This document shows positions 27,572-35,447 of a stretch of 64,000 nucleotides of DNA, in pieces. The stretch's first letter is position 1. Every line of letters begins with the position of its first letter. A program made the position numbers and the translations under genes. This stretch comes from Nocardia alba NBRC 108234 (GTDB lineage Bacteria; Actinomycetota; Actinomycetes; Mycobacteriales; Mycobacteriaceae). The notes beneath the pieces were generated by a model. That model worked only from the letters and a program-made list of their open reading frames with translations, was not told the DNA's origin and searched no databases. The stretch is from positions 62,001-126,000 of the forward strand of contig NZ_BDAX01000014.1 in assembly GCF_001612665.1 (NCBI RefSeq), in the 5' to 3' direction.

Positions 27572-28282
27572 TCACCACTGGCCGTAATCCTCGGCCAATA
27601 CCCGATTCAGGTCCACGCCGATTCCGTCGATCGAGCGCTTGTCGATCTCGAATTGGTGCAGGTGCGCGCTGTCGTGCACGAATCCGCGCGCGGTACCCCA
27701 ATTGTGTTGCCAGAACCAGGAACCCAGGCCCGCGTCGAGCGCGCGGTCGATGGTCGGCGCGTTGGCGTAGATGCCGACGAGTTCGGCGCCGAGCACCGAC
27801 TGCCAGCCCTCGATGTAGGGCGCGATCATCTCCTCGAAATCCTCGTCCGAGGGATTGTCGTCGATGGAGGCGTAGATCGGCGCGGTATCGGGTCCACCTG
27901 CGGCGGCGTGAATGGCCCAGCCGCGTTCGGCGTGTTCCTTGCCCGCTTCGAGGCCACCGCGCCAGTCGGCCGTCGGGCCCTTGCCGAACTGGTAGTTCGA
28001 CACGATCGACAGGCCGTGGTTCCACAGATCCTCGACCTCGGCGGCGAGCAGCGGTTTGCCTTCCATCCACTCCGCGCCGGGCCTGCGCTCGGAGACATAA
28101 CGGATAACGCCGATATGACCTTCGGCCGCGATCGACTCGGCGGAGGGGACCCCCGCGGCATAGTCGACCATGGTGCCGAAGGAGTAGGCGCGGGCCGGTG
28201 CGGCGGCGAGGCCGGCACCGATCGTGGCCGCGGCGGCGGCGACGCCGAAGAACTTTCGCCTGGTCACCGGAACAGAACGCAT
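27572..28282 (-). CDS. Tat-exported DUF1906 (glycoside-hydrolase-like) protein
   Basis: 236 residues. A twin-arginine signal (TRRKFFGVAAAAATIGAGLA, cleavage near ARAYS) precedes a TIM-barrel-like DUF1906 domain starting FGTMVDYAAGVPSAESI. Acidic residues lie in IYASIDDNPSDEDFEEM near 125, and aromatic-rich SWFWQHNWGTARGF near 190. It resembles M. tuberculosis Rv2525c, a Tat substrate linked to cell-wall biology. The ATG is preceded by GAAGGAGTCCTGCG. There is a 163-bp gap upstream with no recognisable feature. Confidence 0.85.
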   Translation of the reverse strand: MRSVPVTRRKFFGVAAAAATIGAGLAAAPARAYSFGTMVDYAAGVPSAESIAAEGHIGVIRYVSERRPGAEWMEGKPLLAAEVEDLWNHGLSIVSNYQFGKGPTADWRGGLEAGKEHAERGWAIHAAAGGPDTAPIYASIDDNPSDEDFEEMIAPYIEGWQSVLGAELVGIYANAPTIDRALDAGLGSWFWQHNWGTARGFVHDSAHLHQFEIDKRSIDGIGVDLNRVLAEDYGQW

Positions 28283-28445
28283 CGCAGGACTCCTTCGCGC
28301 AACCCGAATTCAACCGGTAAGCGAGCCCGGCGCGCCTTCCCCGAATCTCGCGCCGGGAGTCTGGAACGTGCGTCTCATTGCACCACAAAACCCAGGGGAA
28401 CCACTGGAACCAACGGCAACATTCGCCCCGCGAGTCACACCAGTA

Positions 28446-29594
28446 TCAGGCCGCACCGTCGATCGCGGCGCCCACATCGATGGTGCGGCCGGTCGGATCG
28501 GCCAGCTCGGTGCTGACCACCGCGGCGACCTGCGCCACGATCTGCTTCTTGATTCCGGCCAGTCGGGCCAGGGTCGCCGCGCGCAGACCTTTCGCGGTGA
28601 ATTCCATCGAGATGTCCTCGAGCGCGGGCGGCGGGACCTCGATCACGATCTGGAGCGGTTCGGCGGCCCGTGCCGTGAGCACGAGCGGGATCTCCAGATC
28701 GGCACGGTAGTGGTTGGCTTTGAGCACGTCGACGGTGATGTCGAGTCCCACCGGCAGCGTCATATCGAAGATCCGCAGGTCACCCGGCTCGCCCAGGCCG
28801 CGATCGATCACCCGTGGCTGCTCGATCGCGCCGCGCACGGTGACCGTGGCCGCGCCGCGCGGACCCTCCGACAGCGGCCCCACCTTGATCTCGCTACCGG
28901 CCAGCTGGCCGACGACGCCGTGCACGCGGTCTCTGGTGATGATGGCGGTGAAGAAACGCAGACCGAATTCGCGGTAGTCGATCCAGTCGAAGACGGTGTC
29001 GTTGCGATGCGGTGAGCGGTAGCCGTCCAGGATCGCCTCGATGTCGAAGACCCGCTCCGACCGAACCTTCGGATCGCCGACGATGGCGTTGACCCGGTTG
29101 GCGACCTCGCGCTGCACCAGACCCGCGATCGGGTCGAGCAGCATCTCCCACGCACTGTCGATGGCCTCGGCACGCAAGGTGAAGCTGACGTCCCTGGCCG
29201 TCACCGGGGCGACATCGATCACCACCAGCAGCGGAGCGGCGGTCCGGGCGTGCAGCGTGAGCCCGATCTCCACCACGGCGGCCAGTCGGAGCTTGCGGCC
29301 ACCGAGGACCACATTCACGGCCAGGGTCAGCGGGATTCGCACACCGAAGCTCAGCGCGTCGCCGGGTGTGCGGGTGACCACGGCGGTGCCGAGCGTGCCT
29401 TCGGCGACGAAACCGGCCAGTCCGGCGGGCCCCAGCGAGAACGGCCCGATCTGCACGCCACGCCCGGTCATCCCCGACACCGCGGCGGCGATGCGCTGCT
29501 CGGTCACCGCGTAAGTGACGAACCGTTCGCCGAAATCGGCGTACTCGATCCAGATCGGGTCATGACGTGGCTTTTCGTCCACCTTCACACGCAC
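28446..29594 (-). CDS. Two-repeat protein of unknown function
   Basis: 382 residues built from two similar halves of about 190. The first opens DPIWIEYADFGERFVTYAVT and the second TVFDWIDYREFGLRFFTAII. Each continues with a V/I-G-P-L/F-S-x-G-P segment and ends with a helix-forming stretch (DSAWEMLLDPIAGLVQREVA; LRAATLARLAGIKKQIVAQV). The alternating pattern suggests beta-sheet domains with a hydrophobic groove, perhaps lipid-binding, but I do not recognise the family. The GTG at 29594 follows TACCGT by 7 nt (leaderless); a GTG at 29639 with a G-rich site is the alternative. Confidence 0.6.
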   Translation of the reverse strand: MRVKVDEKPRHDPIWIEYADFGERFVTYAVTEQRIAAAVSGMTGRGVQIGPFSLGPAGLAGFVAEGTLGTAVVTRTPGDALSFGVRIPLTLAVNVVLGGRKLRLAAVVEIGLTLHARTAAPLLVVIDVAPVTARDVSFTLRAEAIDSAWEMLLDPIAGLVQREVANRVNAIVGDPKVRSERVFDIEAILDGYRSPHRNDTVFDWIDYREFGLRFFTAIITRDRVHGVVGQLAGSEIKVGPLSEGPRGAATVTVRGAIEQPRVIDRGLGEPGDLRIFDMTLPVGLDITVDVLKANHYRADLEIPLVLTARAAEPLQIVIEVPPPALEDISMEFTAKGLRAATLARLAGIKKQIVAQVAAVVSTELADPTGRTIDVGAAIDGAA

Positions 29595-29601
29595 ATCGAA
29601 T

Positions 29602-29607
29602 ACGGTA
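29602..29607 (-). promoter_or_regulatory. Candidate leaderless -10 box
   Basis: TACCGT on the minus strand, 7 nt before the GTG at 29594. Confidence 0.35.
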
Positions 29608-29646
29608 CGTGACGTCGGCGAACCCGCGACTGGTGGCACAACTCCC

Positions 29647-29677
29647 CCGTCCTGCCGATGAGGGGGAAGCAGGACGG
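29647..29677 (-). terminator. Hairpin between the CHAP gene and the two-repeat gene
   Basis: Arms CCGTCCTGC / GCAGGACGG (9 bp, 13-base loop), about 105 bp after the CHAP gene stop. It could be a terminator or a leader structure for the next gene. Confidence 0.45.
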
Positions 29678-29781
29678 AGGAGCGGCAACGGCGCTGCCGG
29701 GCGCCGCGAGTTCCATGGTACGGGTTTCGGCGTGGTACCGCCGTCCAGGATCATCGCAGTTGTCTTGAGCGACAATTGATT

Positions 29782-30366
29782 TCAGAATCGCCCATAACCG
29801 ACCAGATCGGCGGTTTCGGCCGGGGTGATCGTGCGCACCCGAACTCCGCCCATCTCGTTGCCGCCGATGGTGGTGATCGTATCGCCCTCGGCCTTCAGCA
29901 CGATGTTGGTGTGCTGGCCGAGCGGACTGTCGGGACCGTAGAGCACCACGTCACCGGTGCGTGGGCGGTACCCGAGGTCGGCGCGGGTGAACCGGCCGAC
30001 CTGCTCGTAGTACTCCTGCAGCGTGTACACCCCGGGGATGCGCCAGGAACCGGAATTCGGGTTGGCCAGCGGCCTGCCCGCCTCGCGCATCGTCCAGCTC
30101 ACGAAGTCGGCGCACCACTCTTCCCGCACGCCCTCGGCGTACTTCGGCCCGTCGCCGGGCTGCTGGTATTCGCGGCGCAACACTTCGACGAGCACGATCT
30201 GCTGCTCGTCGAGCCGCTCGCTGTCGAGCGCGGGGAACTGATCGCCCCAATCGTGCTGCCACCACACCAGTCCGACGGCGACGACCGTCGCGGCCGCCAG
30301 CATTCCGGAGATTCCGACGATCCAGGACATGCGTAGTCCAGGTCGTTCGGTTCGAATCTGGGTCAT
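29782..30366 (-). CDS. Membrane-anchored CHAP-domain cysteine hydrolase
   Basis: 194 residues. One N-terminal membrane helix (WIVGISGMLAAATVVAVGLV) is followed by an outward domain with EEWCADFVSW (Cys near residue 84) and GQHTNIVLKAEGDTITTIGG (His near 150). That is the Cys-His arrangement of CHAP/NlpC-type peptidoglycan amidases. It likely trims cell-wall peptides or is a remodelling enzyme. A GGGGG site precedes the ATG. It is divergent from the XRE regulator. Confidence 0.78.
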   Translation of the reverse strand: MTQIRTERPGLRMSWIVGISGMLAAATVVAVGLVWWQHDWGDQFPALDSERLDEQQIVLVEVLRREYQQPGDGPKYAEGVREEWCADFVSWTMREAGRPLANPNSGSWRIPGVYTLQEYYEQVGRFTRADLGYRPRTGDVVLYGPDSPLGQHTNIVLKAEGDTITTIGGNEMGGVRVRTITPAETADLVGYGRF

Positions 30367-30675
30367 CGCCCCCCGCTCTCGTTCATCCCTATCGAACTAT
30401 TGGACGAATCACGAGCGCGTTCGGTTCCCGATCCCCGGTGTTTTCCGGAGCGGACGGGCGAGCACCGGATGGACCCCTGCGCCACCCGGGTATCACCACG
30501 GCAATCGCTCTCGGCGCGCACACCCCAGGTGCGCGCCGTCCCCTCCGGCGATATTCGTCCGCACGGAGGTGGAATCGAACACTATCCGCTCCGGAACACA
30601 CGGTCCCGACCAGCGTTGCACCGATAATCGGCCGATGCGCTTCGGTCGGACGGCCACGCGCTGTCCCGCCCGGCT
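30367..30675. other. 309-bp divergent intergenic region
   Basis: No gene-like frame is seen. It contains a perfect hairpin GGCGCGCAC / GTGCGCGCC (30513-30521 and 30529-30537, 7-base loop), possibly a terminator-like or regulatory structure. The XRE operator palindrome begins at its right edge. Confidence 0.5.
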
Positions 30676-30701
30676 GTGATGAGTTTCGCGAAACTCATCA
30701 C
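30676..30701. promoter_or_regulatory. 26-bp perfect palindrome, likely regulator operator
   Basis: Half-site GTGATGAGTTTCG followed directly by its reverse complement CGAAACTCATCAC. It lies 61 bp before the XRE-family gene start. Length and perfect symmetry suggest binding of a dimeric regulator, probably the adjacent gene product acting on its own promoter. Confidence 0.65.
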
Positions 30702-30762
30702 CCACGGTCAAGCTAGACGACTGTCCCAATTTGTCCCACCGCTGTCGAAAGAGGTCTACCGC

Positions 30763-31512
30763 GTGGAGAACCCGCATCCGCCGATCGCGCGCTACCTGCG
30801 TGAACGCCGCGAGTCGGCAGGGCTGACCCGTGCCGCGCTCAGCACCGTCGCGGGGATCTCCCCCGGCCTCATCCAGAAGATCGAACAGGGCACGCGCACA
30901 CCGACATTGGAAGCCCTCACCGCGCTGTTCGACGCACTGGAAGTGCCCGACCTGTTTCGCGACCACCTCGTCGCCCTCTCGCTGTCGGATCGCTACGACA
31001 GTTCGGCCCCCGAGCCGACCTTCGAGGTGCCCGCCGTCGACCGCGTCCTGCTCGACGCGATCGCTCACCCCGCCAGCCTGCAGGACTACTCGACCTTCGA
31101 CATCCTGGCCGCGAACGCGGCGTGGATACGCTTCTTCCCCGGGCTCGTGCCCGGCACGACCCTGCTCGAATGGATGTTGCTCGATCCGCGGGCACGTACC
31201 GCGATGATCGACTGGCACCTACAGGTCCACCTGATCGTCTACGGCTTTCGGGTGATGAGCCCCGGCGTCGTGCCGCAGAAACGCATCGACGAACTCATCG
31301 CGGCCTGCTCGCGAGCGCCGGAATGGGACGAGTTCTGGACCACCGAACCGATCGCGCCGACCCACCTCGACCTCCCGGTGCAGCGAATCCGCGAGCCGGA
31401 CACGGGCACGGTACTGACGATGGTCATGCACGCCCTCGAACCGATGATCCCTCGCCGGGACTGGGCCCTTGTCGCGTTCTGCCCGGTGCCGGAGCAGAGT
31501 CAGTCGCGCTGA
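30763..31512 (+). CDS. XRE-family regulator with MmyB-like ligand domain
   Basis: 249 residues. The N-terminal helix-turn-helix reads YLRERRESAGLTRAALSTVA then GISPGLIQKIEQGTRTPTLE. The C-terminal ~160 residues match the MmyB-like (PAS-type) domain of actinobacterial regulators (DYSTFDILAANAAWIRFFPG near 110), thought to bind fatty-acid-like ligands. The GTG at 30763 has AAAGAGG about 9 nt upstream. A frame open from 30676 begins inside the palindrome and is unlikely to be translated. Its 3' end overlaps the MFS gene by 13 bp. Confidence 0.83.
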   Translation: MENPHPPIARYLRERRESAGLTRAALSTVAGISPGLIQKIEQGTRTPTLEALTALFDALEVPDLFRDHLVALSLSDRYDSSAPEPTFEVPAVDRVLLDAIAHPASLQDYSTFDILAANAAWIRFFPGLVPGTTLLEWMLLDPRARTAMIDWHLQVHLIVYGFRVMSPGVVPQKRIDELIAACSRAPEWDEFWTTEPIAPTHLDLPVQRIREPDTGTVLTMVMHALEPMIPRRDWALVAFCPVPEQSQSR

Positions 31513-32921
31513 CGCATCGGGATGCACAGGGTCAGGGCCAGCGCGACGAGCGCACCCGCCATCGCGATGAAGAACGCGGTGTGAAAAGCCGCGCGGGTGG
31601 GCACCATGTGCGGGCCGAGGTGCATGGTCATGTGCGCGAGCACCACGCCCATCACCGCCGCCGAGGTCGATGTGCCGATGGAACGCATCAGCGAGTTGAG
31701 GCCGTTGGCGGCTCCGGTCTCACTCAGCGGCACCGCACCCATGATCAGCGCGGGCATCGCGGCGAACGCCAGGCCGACGCCACCGGAGACGATGACCGCC
31801 GACAGGACGACCTGCCAGACGGTGTCCATCATCATGACCGCGCACAGATACCCGACGGCGATCACGGCCGAGCCGAGCGCCAGCGTGACCTTCGGCCCCT
31901 TCTTCGCCGACAGCCGCGCCGACACCGGCGAGAGCAGCATCATCACCAGACCGGTCGGCGCCATCGCCAGACCCGCGACCACCATCGACAGACCGAAGCC
32001 GTAGCCGGTCTGCTCGGGAGCCATGAGCAGCTGCGGGAACGTCAGCGACATCCCGTAGAGCGAGAACCCGACCGCGATCGAGGCCATATTGGTGAACAGC
32101 ACGCGCGGGCGAGCCGAGACCCGCAGGTCCACGAGCGGCGCGGTGCGGCGCAGCTCATAGACGCCCCAGCCGAGGAAACTCACCAGCGACAGACCGAACA
32201 GCGCGAGGATCGAGCCGCTGGCCCAGCCCCAGTCGGCGCCCTTGGTGATGCCGATGAGCAATGTGAGCAGGGCGATCGAGAGCCCGATCGCACCGCCGAA
32301 GTCGAAGCGCGCCGGTGTCCGCACCGGCGATTCCGGCACGAACACGAAAACCAGCACCGCGCAGACCACGCCGAGTCCGGCCGCGGTCCAGAACAGCATG
32401 TGCCAGTTCGCGTTCTGCGCGATCAGCGCCGAGAACGGCAGGCCGACCGCGCCGCCGACGCCGAGGGTCGCGCTCATCACGGCCATCGCGCCGCCGACCT
32501 TCGCGGGCGGGAGTTCATCGCGCATGATGCTGATCCCCAGCGGGATCGCACCGACGGCGATGCCCTGCAGCGAACGGCCGATCACCTCGGGCAGCAGCGA
32601 ACTCCCGCTCGCGCAGATCACCGAGCCGAGGATCATGAAGCCGAGATTGGCGACCAGGATGCGTCGCTTGCCGAACATGTCGCCCAGTCGTCCGGCGATC
32701 GGCGTCGAGACCGCGCCGGCCAGCAGGGTGGCGGTGACCACCCAGGAGGCGTTGGACGCCGAGGTGTTCAGCAGGCTCGGCAGCGACGGAATGATCGGGA
32801 TGACCAGCGTCTGCATGAGCGAGACGACGATGCCGACCGTACTGAGCACCGCGATGAGCACGGCCGGGGCCGGGCGGCGGGCTTCGGGCAGGGCCGGTGA
32901 GACCTCGGCAGCGACAGACAC
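31500..32921 (-). CDS. MFS drug-efflux transporter, DHA2 type
   Basis: 473 residues, 14 predicted helices. The motif A-like loop is GRLGDMFGKRRILVANLGFM near residue 75, with motif C-like GVGGAVGLPFSALI near 155. DHA2 transporters expel drugs with proton exchange. A MarR regulator is transcribed divergently, a classic efflux control unit. The GTG start has no ribosome site but TAGCGT lies 8 nt upstream, within the putative MarR operator. Substrates are not predictable. Confidence 0.87.
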   Translation of the reverse strand: MSVAAEVSPALPEARRPAPAVLIAVLSTVGIVVSLMQTLVIPIIPSLPSLLNTSASNASWVVTATLLAGAVSTPIAGRLGDMFGKRRILVANLGFMILGSVICASGSSLLPEVIGRSLQGIAVGAIPLGISIMRDELPPAKVGGAMAVMSATLGVGGAVGLPFSALIAQNANWHMLFWTAAGLGVVCAVLVFVFVPESPVRTPARFDFGGAIGLSIALLTLLIGITKGADWGWASGSILALFGLSLVSFLGWGVYELRRTAPLVDLRVSARPRVLFTNMASIAVGFSLYGMSLTFPQLLMAPEQTGYGFGLSMVVAGLAMAPTGLVMMLLSPVSARLSAKKGPKVTLALGSAVIAVGYLCAVMMMDTVWQVVLSAVIVSGGVGLAFAAMPALIMGAVPLSETGAANGLNSLMRSIGTSTSAAVMGVVLAHMTMHLGPHMVPTRAAFHTAFFIAMAGALVALALTLCIPMRQRD

Positions 32922-32925
32922 AAAT

Positions 32926-32949
32926 ATGCACGCTACACAGCATGTGCAT
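32926..32949. promoter_or_regulatory. Candidate MarR operator over the MFS -10 box
   Basis: Inverted repeat ATGCAC ... GTGCAT with a 12-bp centre. It covers TAGCGT (32930-32935, minus strand), the presumed -10 box of the transporter, and lies 45 bp before marR. Confidence 0.5.
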
Positions 32950-32994
32950 CATGAACAATTTGATCCGGAGTGATCCACCCGACATAGTTGTCAG

Positions 32995-33480
32995 ATGTCC
33001 GATTCCGGCCCCGTCGACGACACCCCGTTCGCCCGCCTGGTGTTCGAGCTGAACCTGATCTCGCGGCACTTCCCCACGACTACCCGCCGACGCCCCGGTT
33101 TCCTGCTCGACCGCTCGGCGTTCCTCATCCTGACCCGGCTCGACCTCGGCGAACCGCTGAGCCTGCGCGAGCTGTCGGAGTCGTTCCAGCTCGATATCTC
33201 CACCATCAACCGCCAGGTCGGCGCGATGCTGAAACACGAACTGGTACAACGGGTTCCCGATCCCGATGGTGGCGTCGCCCGCAAGATCGAGACCACCGCC
33301 GAGGGCAGAGCGGCGCTCGAAGCCGATCGACGCCACCGCAGCAGCGATATCGGCAAGGTGGTCGCCGACTGGGACGCCGACGATGTCACCGAGCTCAGCA
33401 GGCTGATGCGCAAGTTCAATCGGTCGGTGGAACAGCTGGAGCAGAACCCGTGGCCGAGGCCGCCGCACAGCGATAGCTGA
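32995..33480 (+). CDS. MarR-family transcriptional regulator
   Basis: 161 residues. The winged helix-turn-helix reads SLRELSESFQLDISTINRQV then MLKHELVQRVPDPDGGVARK, with the wing and dimer helices of the MarR family on either side (TTAEGRAALEADRR follows). It probably represses the divergent MFS pump and itself until a ligand binds. It starts at the ATG at 32995 with weak upstream context. It runs towards the small membrane gene 17 bp later. Confidence 0.87.
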   Translation: MSDSGPVDDTPFARLVFELNLISRHFPTTTRRRPGFLLDRSAFLILTRLDLGEPLSLRELSESFQLDISTINRQVGAMLKHELVQRVPDPDGGVARKIETTAEGRAALEADRRHRSSDIGKVVADWDADDVTELSRLMRKFNRSVEQLEQNPWPRPPHSDS

Positions 33481-33484
33481 GCGC

Positions 33485-33490
33485 TAAGCT
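33485..33490 (+). promoter_or_regulatory. Candidate leaderless -10 box
   Basis: TAAGCT, 7 nt before the GTG at 33498. Confidence 0.4.
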
Positions 33491-33497
33491 GCGCGGC

Positions 33498-33821
33498 GTG
33501 GTCACTCACCGGTCTACCCGCCCGAGTCGGCTTTCCTGGGACAACTACTTCGTCGGCGTCGGCGGACTGGTTCTCGGCCTGTGTTTCGGCGTTTGCGCGG
33601 CGCTGATCGCCGGGCCCGGACACAATCTCGCGGCGATCGCCCTCGTCGCGCTCGCCGTGGTCTGTGTCCTACCCGCGCTGCTGCGCGCCCTCGGCGAACT
33701 CGGCGTGTGGGCGCGGCTGGCGATCCTGCTGATCGGCTTCGCCCTGCTGCTGCCCGCGATCGCGCTCAGCGGCGAGGTGCGCGACTGGGCCGCTGAGCGC
33801 TGGGAAAAAGCCTGGAACTAG
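33498..33821 (+). CDS. Small membrane protein, unknown
   Basis: 107 residues with three hydrophobic helices (YFVGVGGLVLGLCFGVCAAL, LAAIALVALAVVCVLPALL, LAILLIGFALLLPAIAL), a basic start and an aromatic-rich end (AAERWEKAWN). No recognisable family motif. TAAGCT 7 nt before the GTG suggests its own leaderless transcript although it follows marR closely. Its TAG stop overlaps that of the convergent gene within the shared CTAG. Confidence 0.65.
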   Translation: MVTHRSTRPSRLSWDNYFVGVGGLVLGLCFGVCAALIAGPGHNLAAIALVALAVVCVLPALLRALGELGVWARLAILLIGFALLLPAIALSGEVRDWAAERWEKAWN

Positions 33822-34090
33822 CTGTTGCGCATCGGGACCGAGAGCAACAGGTGCAGGGTGTTGCTGATGAACTGCGCCGTCTGCCAGCTGTAATAGGAGG
33901 CGACTGCCGGATCGATCGTCCCGGCCGCGGCCACCGACCCCGTGGCCAAAGCCGCCGAACCGGATGCCGAGCCCGAACCAGGAAGTGCCGCAGCGGTTCC
34001 CGCCGAGCCGAGCAGTCCGATCAGCACCGTCACTCCCACCACAGCGACTCGAACGGCAGACGGCTTGGACGTTTCACGACCGGACAACAT
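33818..34090 (-). CDS. Small exported protein, unknown
   Basis: 90 residues. A signal peptide (VAVVGVTVLIGLLGSAGTAA, cleavage near AAALPG) is followed by a Gly/Ser/Ala linker and a C-terminal piece SYYSWQTAQFISNTLHLLLS. That piece looks like an amphipathic helix. No family is recognised. The ATG at 34090 has GTGGGA about 9 nt upstream. The 235 bp upstream hold no other gene; they are probably promoter and end of the neighbouring transcript. Confidence 0.6.
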   Translation of the reverse strand: MLSGRETSKPSAVRVAVVGVTVLIGLLGSAGTAAALPGSGSASGSAALATGSVAAAGTIDPAVASYYSWQTAQFISNTLHLLLSVPMRNS

Positions 34091-34325
34091 CAGATAGATC
34101 CCACTCTGTCGAAAAAATTGTGAATGCCCAGTATTCACACCAGAACTCACCGCCGAACCTGATTCGCCGGGATTGCCCCGATCTTCGGTTCGCGCGGTGA
34201 GTTCGTCGGTATGCCCGACCCCTGCTTTATGGTGCGCCACAGCAGGTGGACGCGCTAGACCACGATTATCGGGGCATTCCCGGACGGACCGGTCGGATTC
34301 GGCCGAAAACCAGCTTCGTCGGCCG

Positions 34326-35324
34326 CTATCGCCTCGACCACCGACGAGCGGGCGCCACGACCGCCTCCTCGCGCTCCCGCGCCGCCGCGGCCAGATCCGC
34401 ACTGCGTTCCCGAGCCGTATCGACCAGATAGGTGCCGCGTTCGCGCGCCGCCTCGGCCAGCTCGGGCCCCTTCTCCTTGGCGACGTCGGCGAGCTGCGCA
34501 CCGCGAGAGCGCACCGCCTCGGCCACCTCCGGACCACGATCCTTGGCCACCTCCACCAGCTGCGCACCACGGGTCCGCGCCGCCTCGGCCACCTCCGGAC
34601 CACGATCCTTGGCGACGTCGGCGAGCTGCGCACCGCGAGAGCGCACCGCCTCGGCCACCTCCGGGCCCCGATCCTTGGCCACTTCCACCAGTTGCGCGCT
34701 GCGGCTGCGCACCACGTCGGCCAGCTGCGGCCCGCGTTCCCTGGCTATCTCGGCCAGCGCGCTGCCACGCTCGTTCGCGACCTCCGCCAGATGTGTCCCC
34801 TGTTCGTGGGCGACCTCGGCGAGCTGCGCGCCACGAACCTTTGCCGCCGCGAGGCGCGATTCCTCACGTGAGAGTGCCTTGCGCGCGCGCCAGCCCAGCG
34901 ACGGCTTGCCCTCGGTATCGGATGCCGCGATCAGCAAACCGCCGAGCAATCCGAGATCCTTCAGGAACCCCACCCGTTTGGCGGCCCGGCGATCGGGGTC
35001 GTTCTCGGCCCAGAAGTCCTGTTCGGTGACAGTTCCCGGCACGACGGTCGCGGCGAGCACGAACGCCGCGGGCCGCGGCGCGCGTCCGCTGGCCAGCAAC
35101 AACCCGCCGAGCACCTGCGCCGCGGAGTTGACGCGCACGAATTGACTCGGATCGTCGGGCACCCGTGCGGCCAGCGACTCCGGCAGACCACTGCGGCCCT
35201 TCTCGGCCAGTGCGTTCGCGGCGGCGGCGCGTGGCTTCTGATTCATCAACCCGTTCACTCCGGCGGCCACGAATGTGGTCCCCAGCAGTGCGCGAGCAAT
35301 GCGTCGAACAGGCTTGATCGGCAT
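34326..35324 (-). CDS. DoxX-like membrane protein with 11-residue amphipathic repeats
   Basis: 332 residues. The N-terminal ~150 resemble actinobacterial DoxX-like proteins (MPIKPVRRIARALLGTTFVA, then FLKDLGLLGGLLIAASDTEG). The C-terminal ~170 are about fifteen 11-residue repeats of the type RGAQLADVAKD RGPEVAEAVRS. They are rich in Ala, Glu, Arg and Val, and would form a long amphipathic helix like those of apolipoproteins, perilipins or group 3 LEA proteins. A membrane- or lipid-droplet-coating role is inferred. AAGGGA precedes the ATG. The DNA of the repeats includes a 132-bp near-duplication. Confidence 0.72.
   Translation of the reverse strand: MPIKPVRRIARALLGTTFVAAGVNGLMNQKPRAAAANALAEKGRSGLPESLAARVPDDPSQFVRVNSAAQVLGGLLLASGRAPRPAAFVLAATVVPGTVTEQDFWAENDPDRRAAKRVGFLKDLGLLGGLLIAASDTEGKPSLGWRARKALSREESRLAAAKVRGAQLAEVAHEQGTHLAEVANERGSALAEIARERGPQLADVVRSRSAQLVEVAKDRGPEVAEAVRSRGAQLADVAKDRGPEVAEAARTRGAQLVEVAKDRGPEVAEAVRSRGAQLADVAKEKGPELAEAARERGTYLVDTARERSADLAAAAREREEAVVAPARRWSRR
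34440..34810 (-). repeat. 33-bp coding repeats (11-residue units)
   Basis: In-frame repeats within the DoxX-like gene. A block beginning GACGTCGGCGAGCTGCGCA at 34482 recurs almost unchanged at 34614, a 132-bp offset equal to four units. Confidence 0.8.
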
Positions 35325-35434
35325 CGTCGATCCCTTCGTGTCTACGACCTGGGAAAACGGCTCCCTCCTATTCGACTACCCGGCTCTTCCCATCACAAAC
35401 GGCGCGCGGAACCGGGCACGCCCCGATCAGTGAC

Positions 35435-35440
35435 TAGCGT
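35435..35440 (+). promoter_or_regulatory. Candidate leaderless -10 box
   Basis: TAGCGT, 7 nt before the GTG at 35448. Confidence 0.4.
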
Positions 35441-35447
35441 CGACCGG

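Noticed and set aside
30676..30762. Longer start for the XRE gene inside the palindrome
   Set aside because: The codon is a GTG within an operator-like sequence with no ribosome site; homology begins after 30763.
31122..32900. 592-codon frame covering the XRE gene end and the antisense of the MFS gene
   Set aside because: Composition (Arg, His, Asp, Gly) matches other shadows; both true genes are recognisable.
34440..34810. Regular 33-bp repeats, first suspected as CRISPR
   Set aside because: The repeats are contiguous, in frame and encode 11-residue helices; there are no unique spacers and no cas genes.
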